32,946 nt of DNA, taken from positions 1-32,946 of the forward strand of contig JAGSGF010000032.1 in NCBI GenBank assembly GCA_023955335.1, given 5' to 3'. This document shows, piece by piece, positions 16,465 through 25,079 of this stretch. Position 1 is the stretch's first letter, and each line of letters opens with the position of its first letter. A program made the translations under genes and the position numbers. A model generated the notes under the pieces. That model was not told the origin of the DNA and searched no databases. It saw only the letters and a program-made list of their open reading frames with translations. This stretch comes from Yoonia sp. (lineage in GTDB: Bacteria > Pseudomonadota > Alphaproteobacteria > Rhodobacterales > Rhodobacteraceae).

Positions 16465-16967
16465 TGATATCGCCCGCGTATATCACTGAAATGACTGCGT
16501 ATAATACATGGCAGAACAATGGCTTACGCCGTGTTGTTCAGGCGATGGATGACGCAGATGTGCGGGCGGATCGTGGTGCGTTTTTCGGGTCAATCTTTGG
16601 CACGTTGAACCACCTGCTCTGGGGGGATCTTTTGTGGATGTCCCGCTTTGACGGTGGCCCGGCGCAAAGTCCGGTCATTGCTGACAGCGCGGAATTTACC
16701 GCCACTGTGACGCAGTGGGCGGAGCAACGCGTCCGCGCCGATACCCGTATTTCAAGTTGGGCGTCGGGCGTTACAAAGGCTGATCTCTCTGGGGATATTA
16801 CTTGGTTTTCGGGATCGCTGAATGCCGAGGTTGCTCGGCCAAAGGTCACCTGCATCACCCACTTTTTTAACCACCAAACCCATCATCGTGGTCAGTTGCA
16901 CGCGATGTTGACGGCGGCGGGCCAAACGCCTGACGCCACTGATCTTGTCTTCATGCTTAAGGATTAA
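16464..16967 (+). CDS. DinB family protein
   Basis: A 167-residue four-helix-bundle protein of the DinB/YfiT superfamily. The three metal-ligand regions are visible: NHLLWGD (first His, about residue 47), and the paired HFFNHQTHHRGQLHAML near the C-terminus. Members include thiol-dependent transferases and isomerases, for example mycothiol or bacillithiol enzymes, but the substrate here is unknown. Coupled to DUF1326 by a 1-nt stop/start overlap and only 3 nt from dmdA. Confidence 0.85.
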   Translation: MISPAYITEMTAYNTWQNNGLRRVVQAMDDADVRADRGAFFGSIFGTLNHLLWGDLLWMSRFDGGPAQSPVIADSAEFTATVTQWAEQRVRADTRISSWASGVTKADLSGDITWFSGSLNAEVARPKVTCITHFFNHQTHHRGQLHAMLTAAGQTPDATDLVFMLKD

Positions 16968-16970
16968 GTC

Positions 16971-18071
16971 ATGGCTATCATTTCGCAATCGCGCCGCTTG
17001 CGTCGCACCCCGTTTTCCGATGGCAATGAGGCCGCAGGTGTAAAAGGGTATACGGTTTATAATCGGATGCTGTTGCCGACTGTTTTCCGGTCTGTGGTGG
17101 AAGATTACCACCACTTGAAAAACGCCGTGCAGATTTGGGATGTTGCCGCCGAGCGTCAGATTGAGCTTCGCGGCCCTGATGCGGCTCGTTTGATGCAGAT
17201 GCTGACGCCGCGCGATTTGCGCGGAATGCAGTTAGGCCAGTGCTTTTACATCCCGATCGTGGATGAAACCGGCGGCATGATTAACGATCCCGTTGCGTTG
17301 AAGCTGGCCGAGGATCGCTGGTGGATTTCCATTGCAGACAGCGATATGTTGTTATGGGTCAAAGGGTTAGCCTATGGCTACCGCCTTGATGTGTTGGTTG
17401 ACGAGCCTGACGTGTCCCCCTTGGCGATCCAAGGCCCTAAGGCCGACGATCTGATGGCCCGTGTGTTCGGTGACGCCGTGCGCAATATCAAATTCTTCCG
17501 GTTTGGCTGGTTTGATTTTCAGGGCACCAGCATGGCCGTGGCGCGGTCAGGCTATTCCAAGCAGGGTGGGTTTGAGATTTACGTCGATGGCACTGACAAC
17601 GGGATGCCGCTATGGAATGCCCTGATGGAAGCAGGCAAGGACTTGGATGTTCATGCCGGTTGTCCCAACGGGATTGAGCGGATCGAGGCTGGTCTGTTGT
17701 CTTATGGCAATGACATGACCCGCGCGAATACGCCCCACGAGGCAGGGCTTGGTCGGTTCTGTTCGACACAGACTGCGATTGGGTGTGTGGGGCGTGATGC
17801 GCTGTTGCGTGTCGCCAAAGAAGGTCCTACCCAGCAAATCCGTCCAATTTCGATTGCGGGTGACATTCCGTTTTGTGACCGTGCGTGGCCATTAATGGCT
17901 GGCAGTAAAGCGGTAGGGCAGGTGACATCGGCTGCGGCGTCGCCTGATTATGACACAGGCGTCGCGATTGGCATGGTCAAGATGACCCATTGGGATGAAG
18001 GCACTGAACTACGCGTTGAAACCCCTGATGGGCCACGAAACGCGACTGTGCTGGGAAATTTCTGGATTTAG
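16971..18071 (+). CDS. dmdA: Dimethylsulfoniopropionate demethylase
   Basis: A GcvT-fold, tetrahydrofolate-dependent enzyme that moves one methyl group from DMSP to THF, giving methylmercaptopropionate and 5-methyl-THF. The product is 366 residues, the usual DmdA length. The N-terminal block SRRLRRTPFS, AAGVKGYTVYNRMLLPT and the later QGPKADDLMARVFGDAVR, ARSGYSKQGGFEIYV and GLLSYGNDMTRANTPHEAGLG match what I recall of roseobacter DmdA. Immediate linkage to acuI, as in Ruegeria pomeroyi, supports this over a generic aminomethyltransferase. AAGGA lies upstream. It is the fourth gene of the DUF2182-DUF1326-DinB run. A DmdA-like paralogue with another methyl donor cannot be fully excluded. Confidence 0.87.
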   Translation: MAIISQSRRLRRTPFSDGNEAAGVKGYTVYNRMLLPTVFRSVVEDYHHLKNAVQIWDVAAERQIELRGPDAARLMQMLTPRDLRGMQLGQCFYIPIVDETGGMINDPVALKLAEDRWWISIADSDMLLWVKGLAYGYRLDVLVDEPDVSPLAIQGPKADDLMARVFGDAVRNIKFFRFGWFDFQGTSMAVARSGYSKQGGFEIYVDGTDNGMPLWNALMEAGKDLDVHAGCPNGIERIEAGLLSYGNDMTRANTPHEAGLGRFCSTQTAIGCVGRDALLRVAKEGPTQQIRPISIAGDIPFCDRAWPLMAGSKAVGQVTSAAASPDYDTGVAIGMVKMTHWDEGTELRVETPDGPRNATVLGNFWI

Positions 18072-18081
18072 GTCCTAAAGA

Positions 18082-18104
18082 CCGCGTCGGAACCTCCGGT
18101 GCGG
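18082..18104 (+). promoter_or_regulatory. Hairpin between dmdA and acuI
   Basis: CCGCGTCGGA (18082-18091) pairs with TCCGGTGCGG (18095-18104) over 10 bp, two of them G-T, with a 3-nt loop ACC. No T-run follows, so it is more likely an mRNA processing or stability element, or an attenuator, than a full terminator. Confidence 0.5.
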
Positions 18105-18133
18105 CTATTTGAAATCAAAGAGGAGATAAGTGC

Positions 18134-19123
18134 ATGTTCAAAGCGCTGGTTGTTGAGAAAAATGACGAAGGTAAAACAAGTGCGGCGGTGCAGGACTTGT
18201 CTTTGGATCAGTTGCCCGCCGGGGATGTGACCGTTGCCGTGGATTATTCCACAGTGAACTACAAAGACGGTCTGTGTGTGGGGCCAGGTGGCGGATTGGT
18301 CCGAAACTATCCGCATATTCCCGGCATTGATTTTGCAGGGACCGTCGAGGCCTCCGATGATGACCGTTATAAGGTGGGCGACAAGGTTGTGTTGACTGGT
18401 TGGCGTGTCGGCGAGGCTTATTGGGGCGGCTATTCCCAAAAGGCGCGCGTGAAGGCCGATTGGTTGGTCCCGCTGCCCGCAGGTATTGATACCCGTCAGG
18501 CAATGGCTGTTGGCACCGCTGGTTTTACCGCGATGTTGGCCGTGATGGCATTGGAAGATCATGGTCTGACGCCTGGCAATGGCCCTGTGCTTGTCACGGG
18601 TGCTGCTGGCGGCGTTGGGTCGGTTGCAACTGCGATTTTGGCCAACCTTGGCTATGAGGTTGCTGCGGTCACGGGCCGTCCCGAAACGGCTGAGTATTTG
18701 ACCAGCCTTGGTGCGACACAGATTGTGGCCCGCGAAGAGATCAACGAGACTGTCAAGCGTCCACTGGAGGCTGAAATGTGGGCTGGTTGTGTCGACGCTG
18801 TTGGTGGCGATATGCTGGCGCGGGTTCTGGGCCAGATGAAGTATGGCGCAAGCGTTTCTGCTGTTGGCTTGGCTGGCGGGGCTGGTCTGCCTGCGACGGT
18901 CATCCCGTTCCTTTTGCGCGGTGTGAACCTGCTGGGCATCGACAGCGTGATGCAGCCTTATGCCAACCGTGTGCGCGCTTGGGACCGGATTGCAAAGGAC
19001 CTGCCGATGGATAAGCTGGAGGCGATGGTGCATGCGGCCACTTTGGCTGATCTGCCGCAGCTTGGTCGCGACATCCTTAAGGGGCAGGTCAAAGGCCGTG
19101 TTGTTGTCGACGTTAACGCATAA
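18134..19123 (+). CDS. acuI: Acrylyl-CoA reductase AcuI
   Basis: NADPH-dependent medium-chain reductase (329 residues, YhdH/AcuI group) that turns acryloyl-CoA into propionyl-CoA, removing a toxic product of DMSP use. Features: MFKALVVEKND at the start, the family motif VDYSTVNYKDGL, PHIPGIDFAGTVE, the Rossmann nucleotide loop TGAAGGVGSVATAIL and the C-terminal GQVKGRVVVDV. There are no zinc-ligand cysteines, as expected. AGGAGA precedes the ATG. It lies 62 nt after dmdA, the order known from Ruegeria pomeroyi, and ends at a strong terminator. Confidence 0.94.
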   Translation: MFKALVVEKNDEGKTSAAVQDLSLDQLPAGDVTVAVDYSTVNYKDGLCVGPGGGLVRNYPHIPGIDFAGTVEASDDDRYKVGDKVVLTGWRVGEAYWGGYSQKARVKADWLVPLPAGIDTRQAMAVGTAGFTAMLAVMALEDHGLTPGNGPVLVTGAAGGVGSVATAILANLGYEVAAVTGRPETAEYLTSLGATQIVAREEINETVKRPLEAEMWAGCVDAVGGDMLARVLGQMKYGASVSAVGLAGGAGLPATVIPFLLRGVNLLGIDSVMQPYANRVRAWDRIAKDLPMDKLEAMVHAATLADLPQLGRDILKGQVKGRVVVDVNA

Positions 19124-19147
19124 TCCCACATTTTGTGGCCATATTGA

Positions 19148-19178
19148 GGGGCGCTAGTACATTTAGCGCCCCTTTTTT
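19148..19178 (+). terminator. Rho-independent terminator of the dmdA-acuI operon
   Basis: GGGGCGCTA (19148-19156) pairs perfectly with TAGCGCCCC (19164-19172) and is followed by TTTTTT. It closes the operon 24 nt after acuI. Confidence 0.95.
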
Positions 19179-19306
19179 GTGCTCTCTTAACAAATGGTTG
19201 CCGTGAAAGTGTCGGTTTTGTGTCCGGAAAGACGTGTAACGGGTTTGTTAACTTTAAGTTGTGGCGTAGTGTCGCGGGTATAAAAGACAACAAAGGGGAC
19301 AAGAAA

Positions 19307-20932
19307 ATGGCCATGAAGCCACCACTAACAGACCTGGATATTACGACCGCGAGTAGCGGGTTTTATGAAGGGTTTTCAAAGTTTGTATCAATTGGATCAA
19401 AGGTATCAATTGGTGCGTTGATCGTTTGGGCGATCGCATTTCCTGAAGGCGCTGGCGCTGTACTAAAATCCATTCGGGATACAATTGATGCAAATACCGG
19501 GCCTTGGTATATGTATGTCGTGTCATTCTACATCGTCGTCTGCCTTGTACTTGCGCTGATCCCGTCAACGGGTAACATTCGTTTGGGTGGGGCAGATAGC
19601 CGGCCAGAGTTTTCCAGCTTTTCTTGGTTTTCGATGATGTTTGGTGCCGGTATCGGTATCGGCATGCTGACCTTCGCCACCGCCGAGCCACTGTATCATT
19701 TCGGTACAAACCCTGACGTTATTGTTGGTGACGCAACCGGATCAAGCGCAGACAACGTACGCTCTGCGATGAAGTGGTCGTTCCTGCACTGGGGCTTCTC
19801 TGCTTGGGGCAGCTATGCGATCGTCGGTCTATCCTTGGCGTTCTTTAGTTATAGCCGCGGTTTGCCGCTGACGATCCGGTCCGGGTTGACGCCATTGTTC
19901 GGACGCGCACTGGAAGGTCCATTGGGCCACGTCATTGATATCGTATCCGTGATTGCCACAATCTTGGGTGTATCGGTGACGTTGGGTTACGGCGTGTCGC
20001 AGTTCGCTGCTGGCTTGTTTAACATCACAGGTATGGGATGGTTGATGAACCTCGAAGGATCGCCAACTGCGATTGCGATGATTGTTTGTCTTGTGATCGT
20101 GATGGCCTTTTCCACACTGTCAGCGCTGTCTGGCGTTGGTAAAGGCATTAAGTGGCTGTCCAACATCAACATGGGGCTGTCGTTCTTCATCCTTGCGTTC
20201 TTCTTGGTGTTTGGCTCGACGTTGTTTGCATTCAACGCATTGTTCTTGGGCATGTGGGATTACATCATCGCATTGCCAATGATGTCGTTGACCGTGTTTA
20301 GCGGTGACGGTGTTGAGGATAGTGTGGCCTCACAGCTTGCTGGTTGGCAGGGTGGCTGGACTACGTTCTATTGGGCTTGGTGGATTGCGTTTGCACCGTT
20401 TGTCGGTTTGTTCTTAGCGCGTATTTCCAAAGGCCGTACGGTCCGTGAATATGTGTTGGGTGCGATGATCGTCCCGTCCATCATGTGTTTCGTTTGGTTT
20501 GCGTTTGCCGGTGGTACTGCGGTTGATTTGTCGCTCAACGGTGGTGCAGGTGATGCGATTACAGGTGCTGGGCAAGAAAGCCAGTTGTTCGCGATGATCA
20601 ACTTTATGCTTTCGCCTACCTTGGCCACGTTGATGTCTATTGTCATTGTTGTGCTGCTGCTGACGTATCTTGTGACCTCTGCTGACTCTGCTGTGTTGAT
20701 TATCAACACAATTGCGGCGGCTGGTGACGAGAGCCCGAAGGGCCGCGTCCACATCATCACTTGGGGCGTTATTCTGACGTTGGTGATTGGTGGTCTGCTG
20801 CTTGCAGGGGGGCTGGGTGCAATTAACACCGCCATGATTATTGGCGCGCTGCCATTCTCTGTCGTTATGGCATTGATGGGGATCGCCTTGATCAAGGCCC
20901 TTTGGAATGATGCTCGTCGCGCCAAAGAGTAA
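19307..20932 (+). CDS. BCCT-family transporter
   Basis: A sodium- or proton-coupled importer for betaine, choline, carnitine or DMSP (541 residues, about 12 hydrophobic helices). The family signature GWTTFYWAWWIAFAPFVGLF lies at about residue 350; its tryptophans form the cationic-ligand aromatic box. The glycine stretch FGAGIGIGMLTFATAEPLYHF is the substrate and ion-binding helix 3 region. The ATG at 19307 follows AAAGGGGAC and is preferred over an in-frame start 87 nt upstream. A possible -10 (TATAAA, 19279-19284) suggests its own promoter. Placed right after dmdA-acuI, DMSP import is a reasonable guess, but sequence cannot distinguish it from glycine betaine import. Confidence 0.93.
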   Translation: MAMKPPLTDLDITTASSGFYEGFSKFVSIGSKVSIGALIVWAIAFPEGAGAVLKSIRDTIDANTGPWYMYVVSFYIVVCLVLALIPSTGNIRLGGADSRPEFSSFSWFSMMFGAGIGIGMLTFATAEPLYHFGTNPDVIVGDATGSSADNVRSAMKWSFLHWGFSAWGSYAIVGLSLAFFSYSRGLPLTIRSGLTPLFGRALEGPLGHVIDIVSVIATILGVSVTLGYGVSQFAAGLFNITGMGWLMNLEGSPTAIAMIVCLVIVMAFSTLSALSGVGKGIKWLSNINMGLSFFILAFFLVFGSTLFAFNALFLGMWDYIIALPMMSLTVFSGDGVEDSVASQLAGWQGGWTTFYWAWWIAFAPFVGLFLARISKGRTVREYVLGAMIVPSIMCFVWFAFAGGTAVDLSLNGGAGDAITGAGQESQLFAMINFMLSPTLATLMSIVIVVLLLTYLVTSADSAVLIINTIAAAGDESPKGRVHIITWGVILTLVIGGLLLAGGLGAINTAMIIGALPFSVVMALMGIALIKALWNDARRAKE

Positions 20933-20955
20933 ACGTCTAAATTGACAAAAAAGAA

Positions 20956-20987
20956 GGGGCCTGATGCTTGCGCATCGGGCCCTTTTT
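20956..20987 (+). terminator. Rho-independent terminator of the BCCT gene
   Basis: GGGCCTGATGC pairs with GCATCGGGCCC (11 bp, one G-T) around loop TTGC and is followed by TTTTT. It ends only about 16 nt before the next start codon. Confidence 0.93.
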
Positions 20988-21005
20988 GTTTCTGCTGTGC
21001 TTATG

Positions 21006-22217
21006 ATGGATATTGCATGGGTGCGGTCCCAATTTCCCGCGTTTGAGGTGCCGTCGTTAGACGGTCAGGCTTTCTTTGAAAATGCAGGGGGGTCATATAC
21101 TTGCCGTCAGGTCGTGGACCGATTGCACCGGTTTTATACCGAACGAAAGGTGCAGCCCTATGCCCCTTATGATGCGTCCCGTTTAGGCGGCGAGGAAATG
21201 GACGAGGCCCGTGTGCGTCTGGCCGCCATGTTAGGTGTTGCCACGCACGAGCTGTCGTTTGGTCCATCCACCTCGCAAAACGTTTACGTCTTGGCCAATG
21301 CAGTCCGTCGTTGGCTGAAACCCGGCGAGGCGATTATTGTCAGCAATCAGGACCACGAGGCAAACTCTGGTCCTTGGCGCCGTCTGGCAGAAGAAGGCAT
21401 CGAGGTTCGTGAGTGGCAGATAGATCCTGACACTGGCCTGCTGAACCCCGCTGACTTAGCCAATATGCTTGACGATAAAGTCCGCCTTGTTTGTTTCCCG
21501 CATTGCTCGAACGTTGTTGGTGCGATCAATGATGTGGTCGAGATTACCGCGATTGCGCAGGCGGCCGGCGCGCGCGTTGTTGTTGACGGTGTTAGCTATG
21601 CTCCGCACGGGTTTCCTGATGTCGGCGCACTTGGCTGTGATGTGTATATGTTCAGTTCATATAAGACATACGGCCCCCATCAGGGTGTCATGGTGATCCG
21701 CGAGGATTTCGGATTTGATCTGCCCAATCAAGGGCATCATTTTAACGGCGATACGCTGTATTATCGGTTTACCCCTGCAGGACCGGATCATGCGCAGGTG
21801 GCTGCTTGTGCGGGTATGGCCGATTACATGGACGACTTTTCAACCCATCACGGTGGCGGAACTGGCGCGGATGCGGCGCGCTTGGCCCATGACCTGATGC
21901 GCGCCCATGAGGTCACGTTGTTGCAGCCATTGCTGGACTATGTGAGCGCCAAAAATTCAGTTCGTTTGATTGGCCCATCTGACGCCGCAGGTCGCGCCCC
22001 AACGGTTGCGATGGCGCTGAATACATCGGCCGAGGATGCTGCAGTCGCGCTTGCGCCGCTTGGCATCATGGCTGGCGGTGGCGATTTCTATGCTGGTCGT
22101 CCATTGGGGGCGATGGGTGTTGATATGGATAAGGGCGTTTTGCGCGTCAGCTTTGTGCATTATACGCAGAAGGCAGAGGTCGACCGACTAATTGCGGCCC
22201 TTGACCAAGTAATTTAG
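21006..22217 (+). CDS. Cysteine desulfurase-like aminotransferase class V protein
   Basis: A fold-type I PLP enzyme (403 residues). The Schiff-base lysine is in SSYKTYGPHQG (K220), preceded by the cofactor-binding VVDGVSYAPHG and by HCSNVVGAIND with the stacking region. The overall pattern (FENAGGSYTCRQVV, PYDASRLGGEEMDEAR) matches the cysteine-desulfurase-like subfamily of class V rather than IscS or SufS. I see no typical mobile-loop cysteine motif (RxGxHCA), so true desulfurase activity is doubtful. Two adjacent ATGs (21003, 21006) are possible starts. An upstream in-frame ATG at 20964 lies inside the BCCT terminator stem and is unlikely. No clear ribosome binding site is present. Confidence 0.85.
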   Translation: MDIAWVRSQFPAFEVPSLDGQAFFENAGGSYTCRQVVDRLHRFYTERKVQPYAPYDASRLGGEEMDEARVRLAAMLGVATHELSFGPSTSQNVYVLANAVRRWLKPGEAIIVSNQDHEANSGPWRRLAEEGIEVREWQIDPDTGLLNPADLANMLDDKVRLVCFPHCSNVVGAINDVVEITAIAQAAGARVVVDGVSYAPHGFPDVGALGCDVYMFSSYKTYGPHQGVMVIREDFGFDLPNQGHHFNGDTLYYRFTPAGPDHAQVAACAGMADYMDDFSTHHGGGTGADAARLAHDLMRAHEVTLLQPLLDYVSAKNSVRLIGPSDAAGRAPTVAMALNTSAEDAAVALAPLGIMAGGGDFYAGRPLGAMGVDMDKGVLRVSFVHYTQKAEVDRLIAALDQVI

Positions 22218-22248
22218 CGGTTAGTTGAGTATTTATAAAAAAGCGAGG

Positions 22249-22272
22249 CAGGGGCGTATTGCCCTTGTTTTT
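22249..22272 (+). terminator. Probable terminator of the PLP-enzyme gene
   Basis: CAGGGGC and GCCCTTG can form a 7-bp stem (one G-T) around a 5-nt loop, followed by TTTTT. It is weaker than the other terminators here. Confidence 0.55.
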
Positions 22273-22297
22273 CGCCGTTCAGCATTAGGTTCAGATC

Positions 22298-23719
22298 ATG
22301 ACTGATACATCTCCTATTATCCTCTGGTTTCGCCGCGATTTGCGGTTGGTTGATCATGCGGCGTTGACTGCGGCTTGTGCCACGGGTCGCCCTGTTATCC
22401 CGCTGTTTATCCACGACGAAGTTGTGGCTGGGCAGGGGGCAGCACCACGGTTCCGGTTGGGGATGTCAGTGGGTACGTTAGCGGATGATCTGGCAGATCT
22501 TGGGTCAGCTTTGATCTTGCGCAAAGGGACAGCGCTGGATGTTCTGCGTGATGTGATAGCACAAACAGGTGCGGGGGCTGTGTATTGGTCTCGACTGTAT
22601 GATCCGGTGTCAAAGGACCGCGATGTCGCGATAAAGACTGGGTTAAAGAATGATGGCATTGATGCGCAATCGTTTGCTGGTCATTTGCTGTTTGAGCCTT
22701 GGACGGTCGAGACCAAAACTGGTGGGTACTACAAAGTATTCACGCCAATGTGGAAAATGGTCCGTGGGCGCGAATTGCCAGCGACCTTGCCACGCCCGGC
22801 GCGCATTTTAGCGCCTGACAAATGGCCTGCGTCGGATGACTTGGCAGCGTGGCAGATGGGCCGCGATATGCGCCGTGGGGCCGACGTGCTGCGCCCGTAT
22901 TGCACGGTTGGCGAAGCGGCGGCGCGCGCGCGTCTCGACGTCTTCATTGCCGAGCGTGTGGCCAATTACCAGTTAAACCGTGATCTTCCGAGCGTGGATG
23001 GCACGTCGCGCTTGTCCGAGAATTTGACCTATGGAGAGATTTCGCCGCTGACGTGTTGGCATGCCGGATGGGCTGCGCTGCACAGTGGCAAGGCCGATGC
23101 TGAGATATTCTTGAAAGAGCTGGTGTGGCGCGAATTTGCCTATCATTTGGCACATCACACGCCACGCATTATCGACCAGAACTGGAAACCCGATTGGGAT
23201 AATTTTCCGTGGAATACGGACGCGAACCATCCCGAGGTGATTGCGTGGAAACAAGGCCGCACAGGCATTCCATTTGTCGATGCCGCCATGCGCGAAATGT
23301 ATGTCACAGGGACGATGCACAACCGTGGCCGCATGATCGTCGCGTCCTATTTGACCAAGCATTTGATGACGGATTGGAAGATCGGCAAGGCATGGTTTGA
23401 TGATTGCCTGATTGATTGGGACCCTGCAAGCAATGCGATGGGCTGGCAATGGTCGGCGGGATCTGGCCCAGATGCGACACCTTATTTTCGGGTGTTTAAT
23501 CCGGTGACCCAATTGGTAAAGTTTGACAAAATGGGCGGCTATGCGACCCGCTGGATCGCCGAAGGTCAGGCAAGTCCTTCAGGCGAAGCGCTGTCGTATT
23601 TTGAAGCGATTCCAAAGGCTTGGGAGTTGTCAGCAGATATGGCGTATCCTGACCCGATCGTCGATCTGGCTGAGGGGCGTAATCGCGCATTAAACGCCTA
23701 TCAAAACCGAGATTTTTAA
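22298..23719 (+). CDS. phrB: Deoxyribodipyrimidine photolyase
   Basis: Light-driven repair enzyme for cyclobutane pyrimidine dimers (473 residues, FAD plus an antenna cofactor). The N-terminal antenna domain starts ILWFRRDLRLVDHAALTAA. The C-terminal FAD domain has the photolyase signatures WREFAYHLAHHTP, RTGIPFVDAAMREMYVTGTMHNRGRMIVASYL, and DWDPASNAMGWQWSAGSGPDATPYFRVFNP. This is the class I CPD type by overall pattern; a cryptochrome-like role is less likely given the complete FAD region. It has its own start after a probable terminator and precedes the CFA-like gene by 112 nt. Confidence 0.95.
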   Translation: MTDTSPIILWFRRDLRLVDHAALTAACATGRPVIPLFIHDEVVAGQGAAPRFRLGMSVGTLADDLADLGSALILRKGTALDVLRDVIAQTGAGAVYWSRLYDPVSKDRDVAIKTGLKNDGIDAQSFAGHLLFEPWTVETKTGGYYKVFTPMWKMVRGRELPATLPRPARILAPDKWPASDDLAAWQMGRDMRRGADVLRPYCTVGEAAARARLDVFIAERVANYQLNRDLPSVDGTSRLSENLTYGEISPLTCWHAGWAALHSGKADAEIFLKELVWREFAYHLAHHTPRIIDQNWKPDWDNFPWNTDANHPEVIAWKQGRTGIPFVDAAMREMYVTGTMHNRGRMIVASYLTKHLMTDWKIGKAWFDDCLIDWDPASNAMGWQWSAGSGPDATPYFRVFNPVTQLVKFDKMGGYATRWIAEGQASPSGEALSYFEAIPKAWELSADMAYPDPIVDLAEGRNRALNAYQNRDF

Positions 23720-23831
23720 AACGCGACCTGAAACTTTCCGTAGCGCAATGCGTGACTTAGCCACACCGCGCATTAAGATAGGTTAACGCTTTGCCACACC
23801 AACCAATAAACTACCACGACAGGACAGTCCT

Positions 23832-25040
23832 ATGATGTTGACGACCACCAAAGGCCAAGACAATCTACCCCGCTATTTTGCGGCAGTCTTTGATGTGATA
23901 AAATCAATGAAGCGTGGCCAGATCGATGTGGTTTTACCCGATGGGCGGACGTTTCGCGCGCAGGGGCCGGATGACGGCTATATCGCCACGTTACAGGTTC
24001 ATAATGCGGACTTGTTTGCCCGTATCATCCGCGAAGGTGATCTGGGTTTTTGCGAAGCGTATATGGACGGGTGGTGGTCCACGCCAGACCTGATGGCCTT
24101 TATGGATTTGGTCCATGATGACGCCGAAGAAATGTATGACGGATTCCCCGGTCAATTTCTTGTCCAGTTTTACGAGCGGGTGCGGTTTTGGATGCAGGGC
24201 AATTCCAAAAAGCAGGCCCGCAAGAATATTTCCTACCATTATGATCTGGGCAATGAATTCTACGGTCTTTGGCTCGATGACACGATGACCTATTCATCGG
24301 CCAAGTTTGACGATGGCGCACAATCGCTTGAGGCCGCGCAGATTGCCAAATACAAATCCATGATCGATCAGATGGGCGTTGTCGCGGGCGATCACGTGCT
24401 TGAGATTGGCTGCGGTTGGGGCGGGTTTGCCGAATATGCCGCCAAAGAGCGCGGCATCAAAGTGACTGGCCTGACGATTTCTCAACAGCAGCATGACTTT
24501 GCCGTTGCCCGGATGGACCGTTTGGGTCTGTCCGATATGGTCACGATCAAGATGCAAGATTACCGCGATGAGACGGGGCAATACGACGGTATCGCCAGTA
24601 TTGAGATGTTCGAAGCTGTGGGTGAAAAGTACTGGCCAGTCTATTTTGAAACCGTCCGTGACCGATTGAAGCCGGGTAAAAACGCGACTTTGCAGATCAT
24701 CACCGTCGATCACCGCCGGTGGAAAATTTACAAACGAAGTGTTGATTTCATTCAGAAATACATTTTTCCGGGTGGGATGTTGCCAAGCCCGGTGGTATTG
24801 CGCGCCGAGGTTGAAAAGGCTGGGCTCACAGTTGCCCATTCGATTGAATTTGGCGAAAGCTATTCCCAAACACTGCGCCAATGGCACGCGGTATTTAATG
24901 ACAAGTGGGATGACGTGGCTGCATTGGGGTTTGATGATCGCTTCCGGCGGATGTGGAACTTTTACCTGACCTCTTGCGCTGGCACGTTTCATAGCGGAAA
25001 CTGCGACGTAACGCAGATAACTATCACGCGCGCGCCCTGA
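23832..25040 (+). CDS. Cyclopropane-fatty-acyl-phospholipid synthase family methyltransferase
   Basis: A SAM-dependent enzyme (402 residues) that modifies double bonds of membrane lipid acyl chains. The N-terminal lipid-binding part is followed by KNISYHYDLGNEFYGLWLDDTMTYSSAKF, typical of CFA synthases. The SAM motif I is VLEIGCGWGGFAEYAA, then GLTISQQQHDFA and QDYRDETGQYDGIASIEMFEAVG (active-site Glu region), and later YIFPGGMLPS. Related alphaproteobacterial enzymes include those making furan fatty acid precursors, so the exact product is open. An adjacent ATG at 23835 is an equally possible start. Next to a photolyase gene, a role in light or oxidative stress is plausible. Confidence 0.93.
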   Translation: MMLTTTKGQDNLPRYFAAVFDVIKSMKRGQIDVVLPDGRTFRAQGPDDGYIATLQVHNADLFARIIREGDLGFCEAYMDGWWSTPDLMAFMDLVHDDAEEMYDGFPGQFLVQFYERVRFWMQGNSKKQARKNISYHYDLGNEFYGLWLDDTMTYSSAKFDDGAQSLEAAQIAKYKSMIDQMGVVAGDHVLEIGCGWGGFAEYAAKERGIKVTGLTISQQQHDFAVARMDRLGLSDMVTIKMQDYRDETGQYDGIASIEMFEAVGEKYWPVYFETVRDRLKPGKNATLQIITVDHRRWKIYKRSVDFIQKYIFPGGMLPSPVVLRAEVEKAGLTVAHSIEFGESYSQTLRQWHAVFNDKWDDVAALGFDDRFRRMWNFYLTSCAGTFHSGNCDVTQITITRAP

Positions 25041-25079
25041 GACGTGCGAGGTCTGCACCAATTTTAAGGGAGCAGCCCA

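Noticed and set aside
18068..19129. 353-codon reverse frame opposite acuI
   Set aside because: It mirrors acuI across its whole length, has no recognisable motif, and acuI is certain.
22277..22292. GTTC-N8-GTTC just upstream of the photolyase, resembling an alphaproteobacterial LexA box
   Set aside because: The known box needs a 7-nt spacer; here it is 8 nt, so binding is doubtful.
23753..23779. TGACTT and TAAGAT upstream of the CFA-like gene, resembling an RpoE (singlet-oxygen) promoter
   Set aside because: The -35 deviates from TGATCC and the 15-nt spacer is too short.
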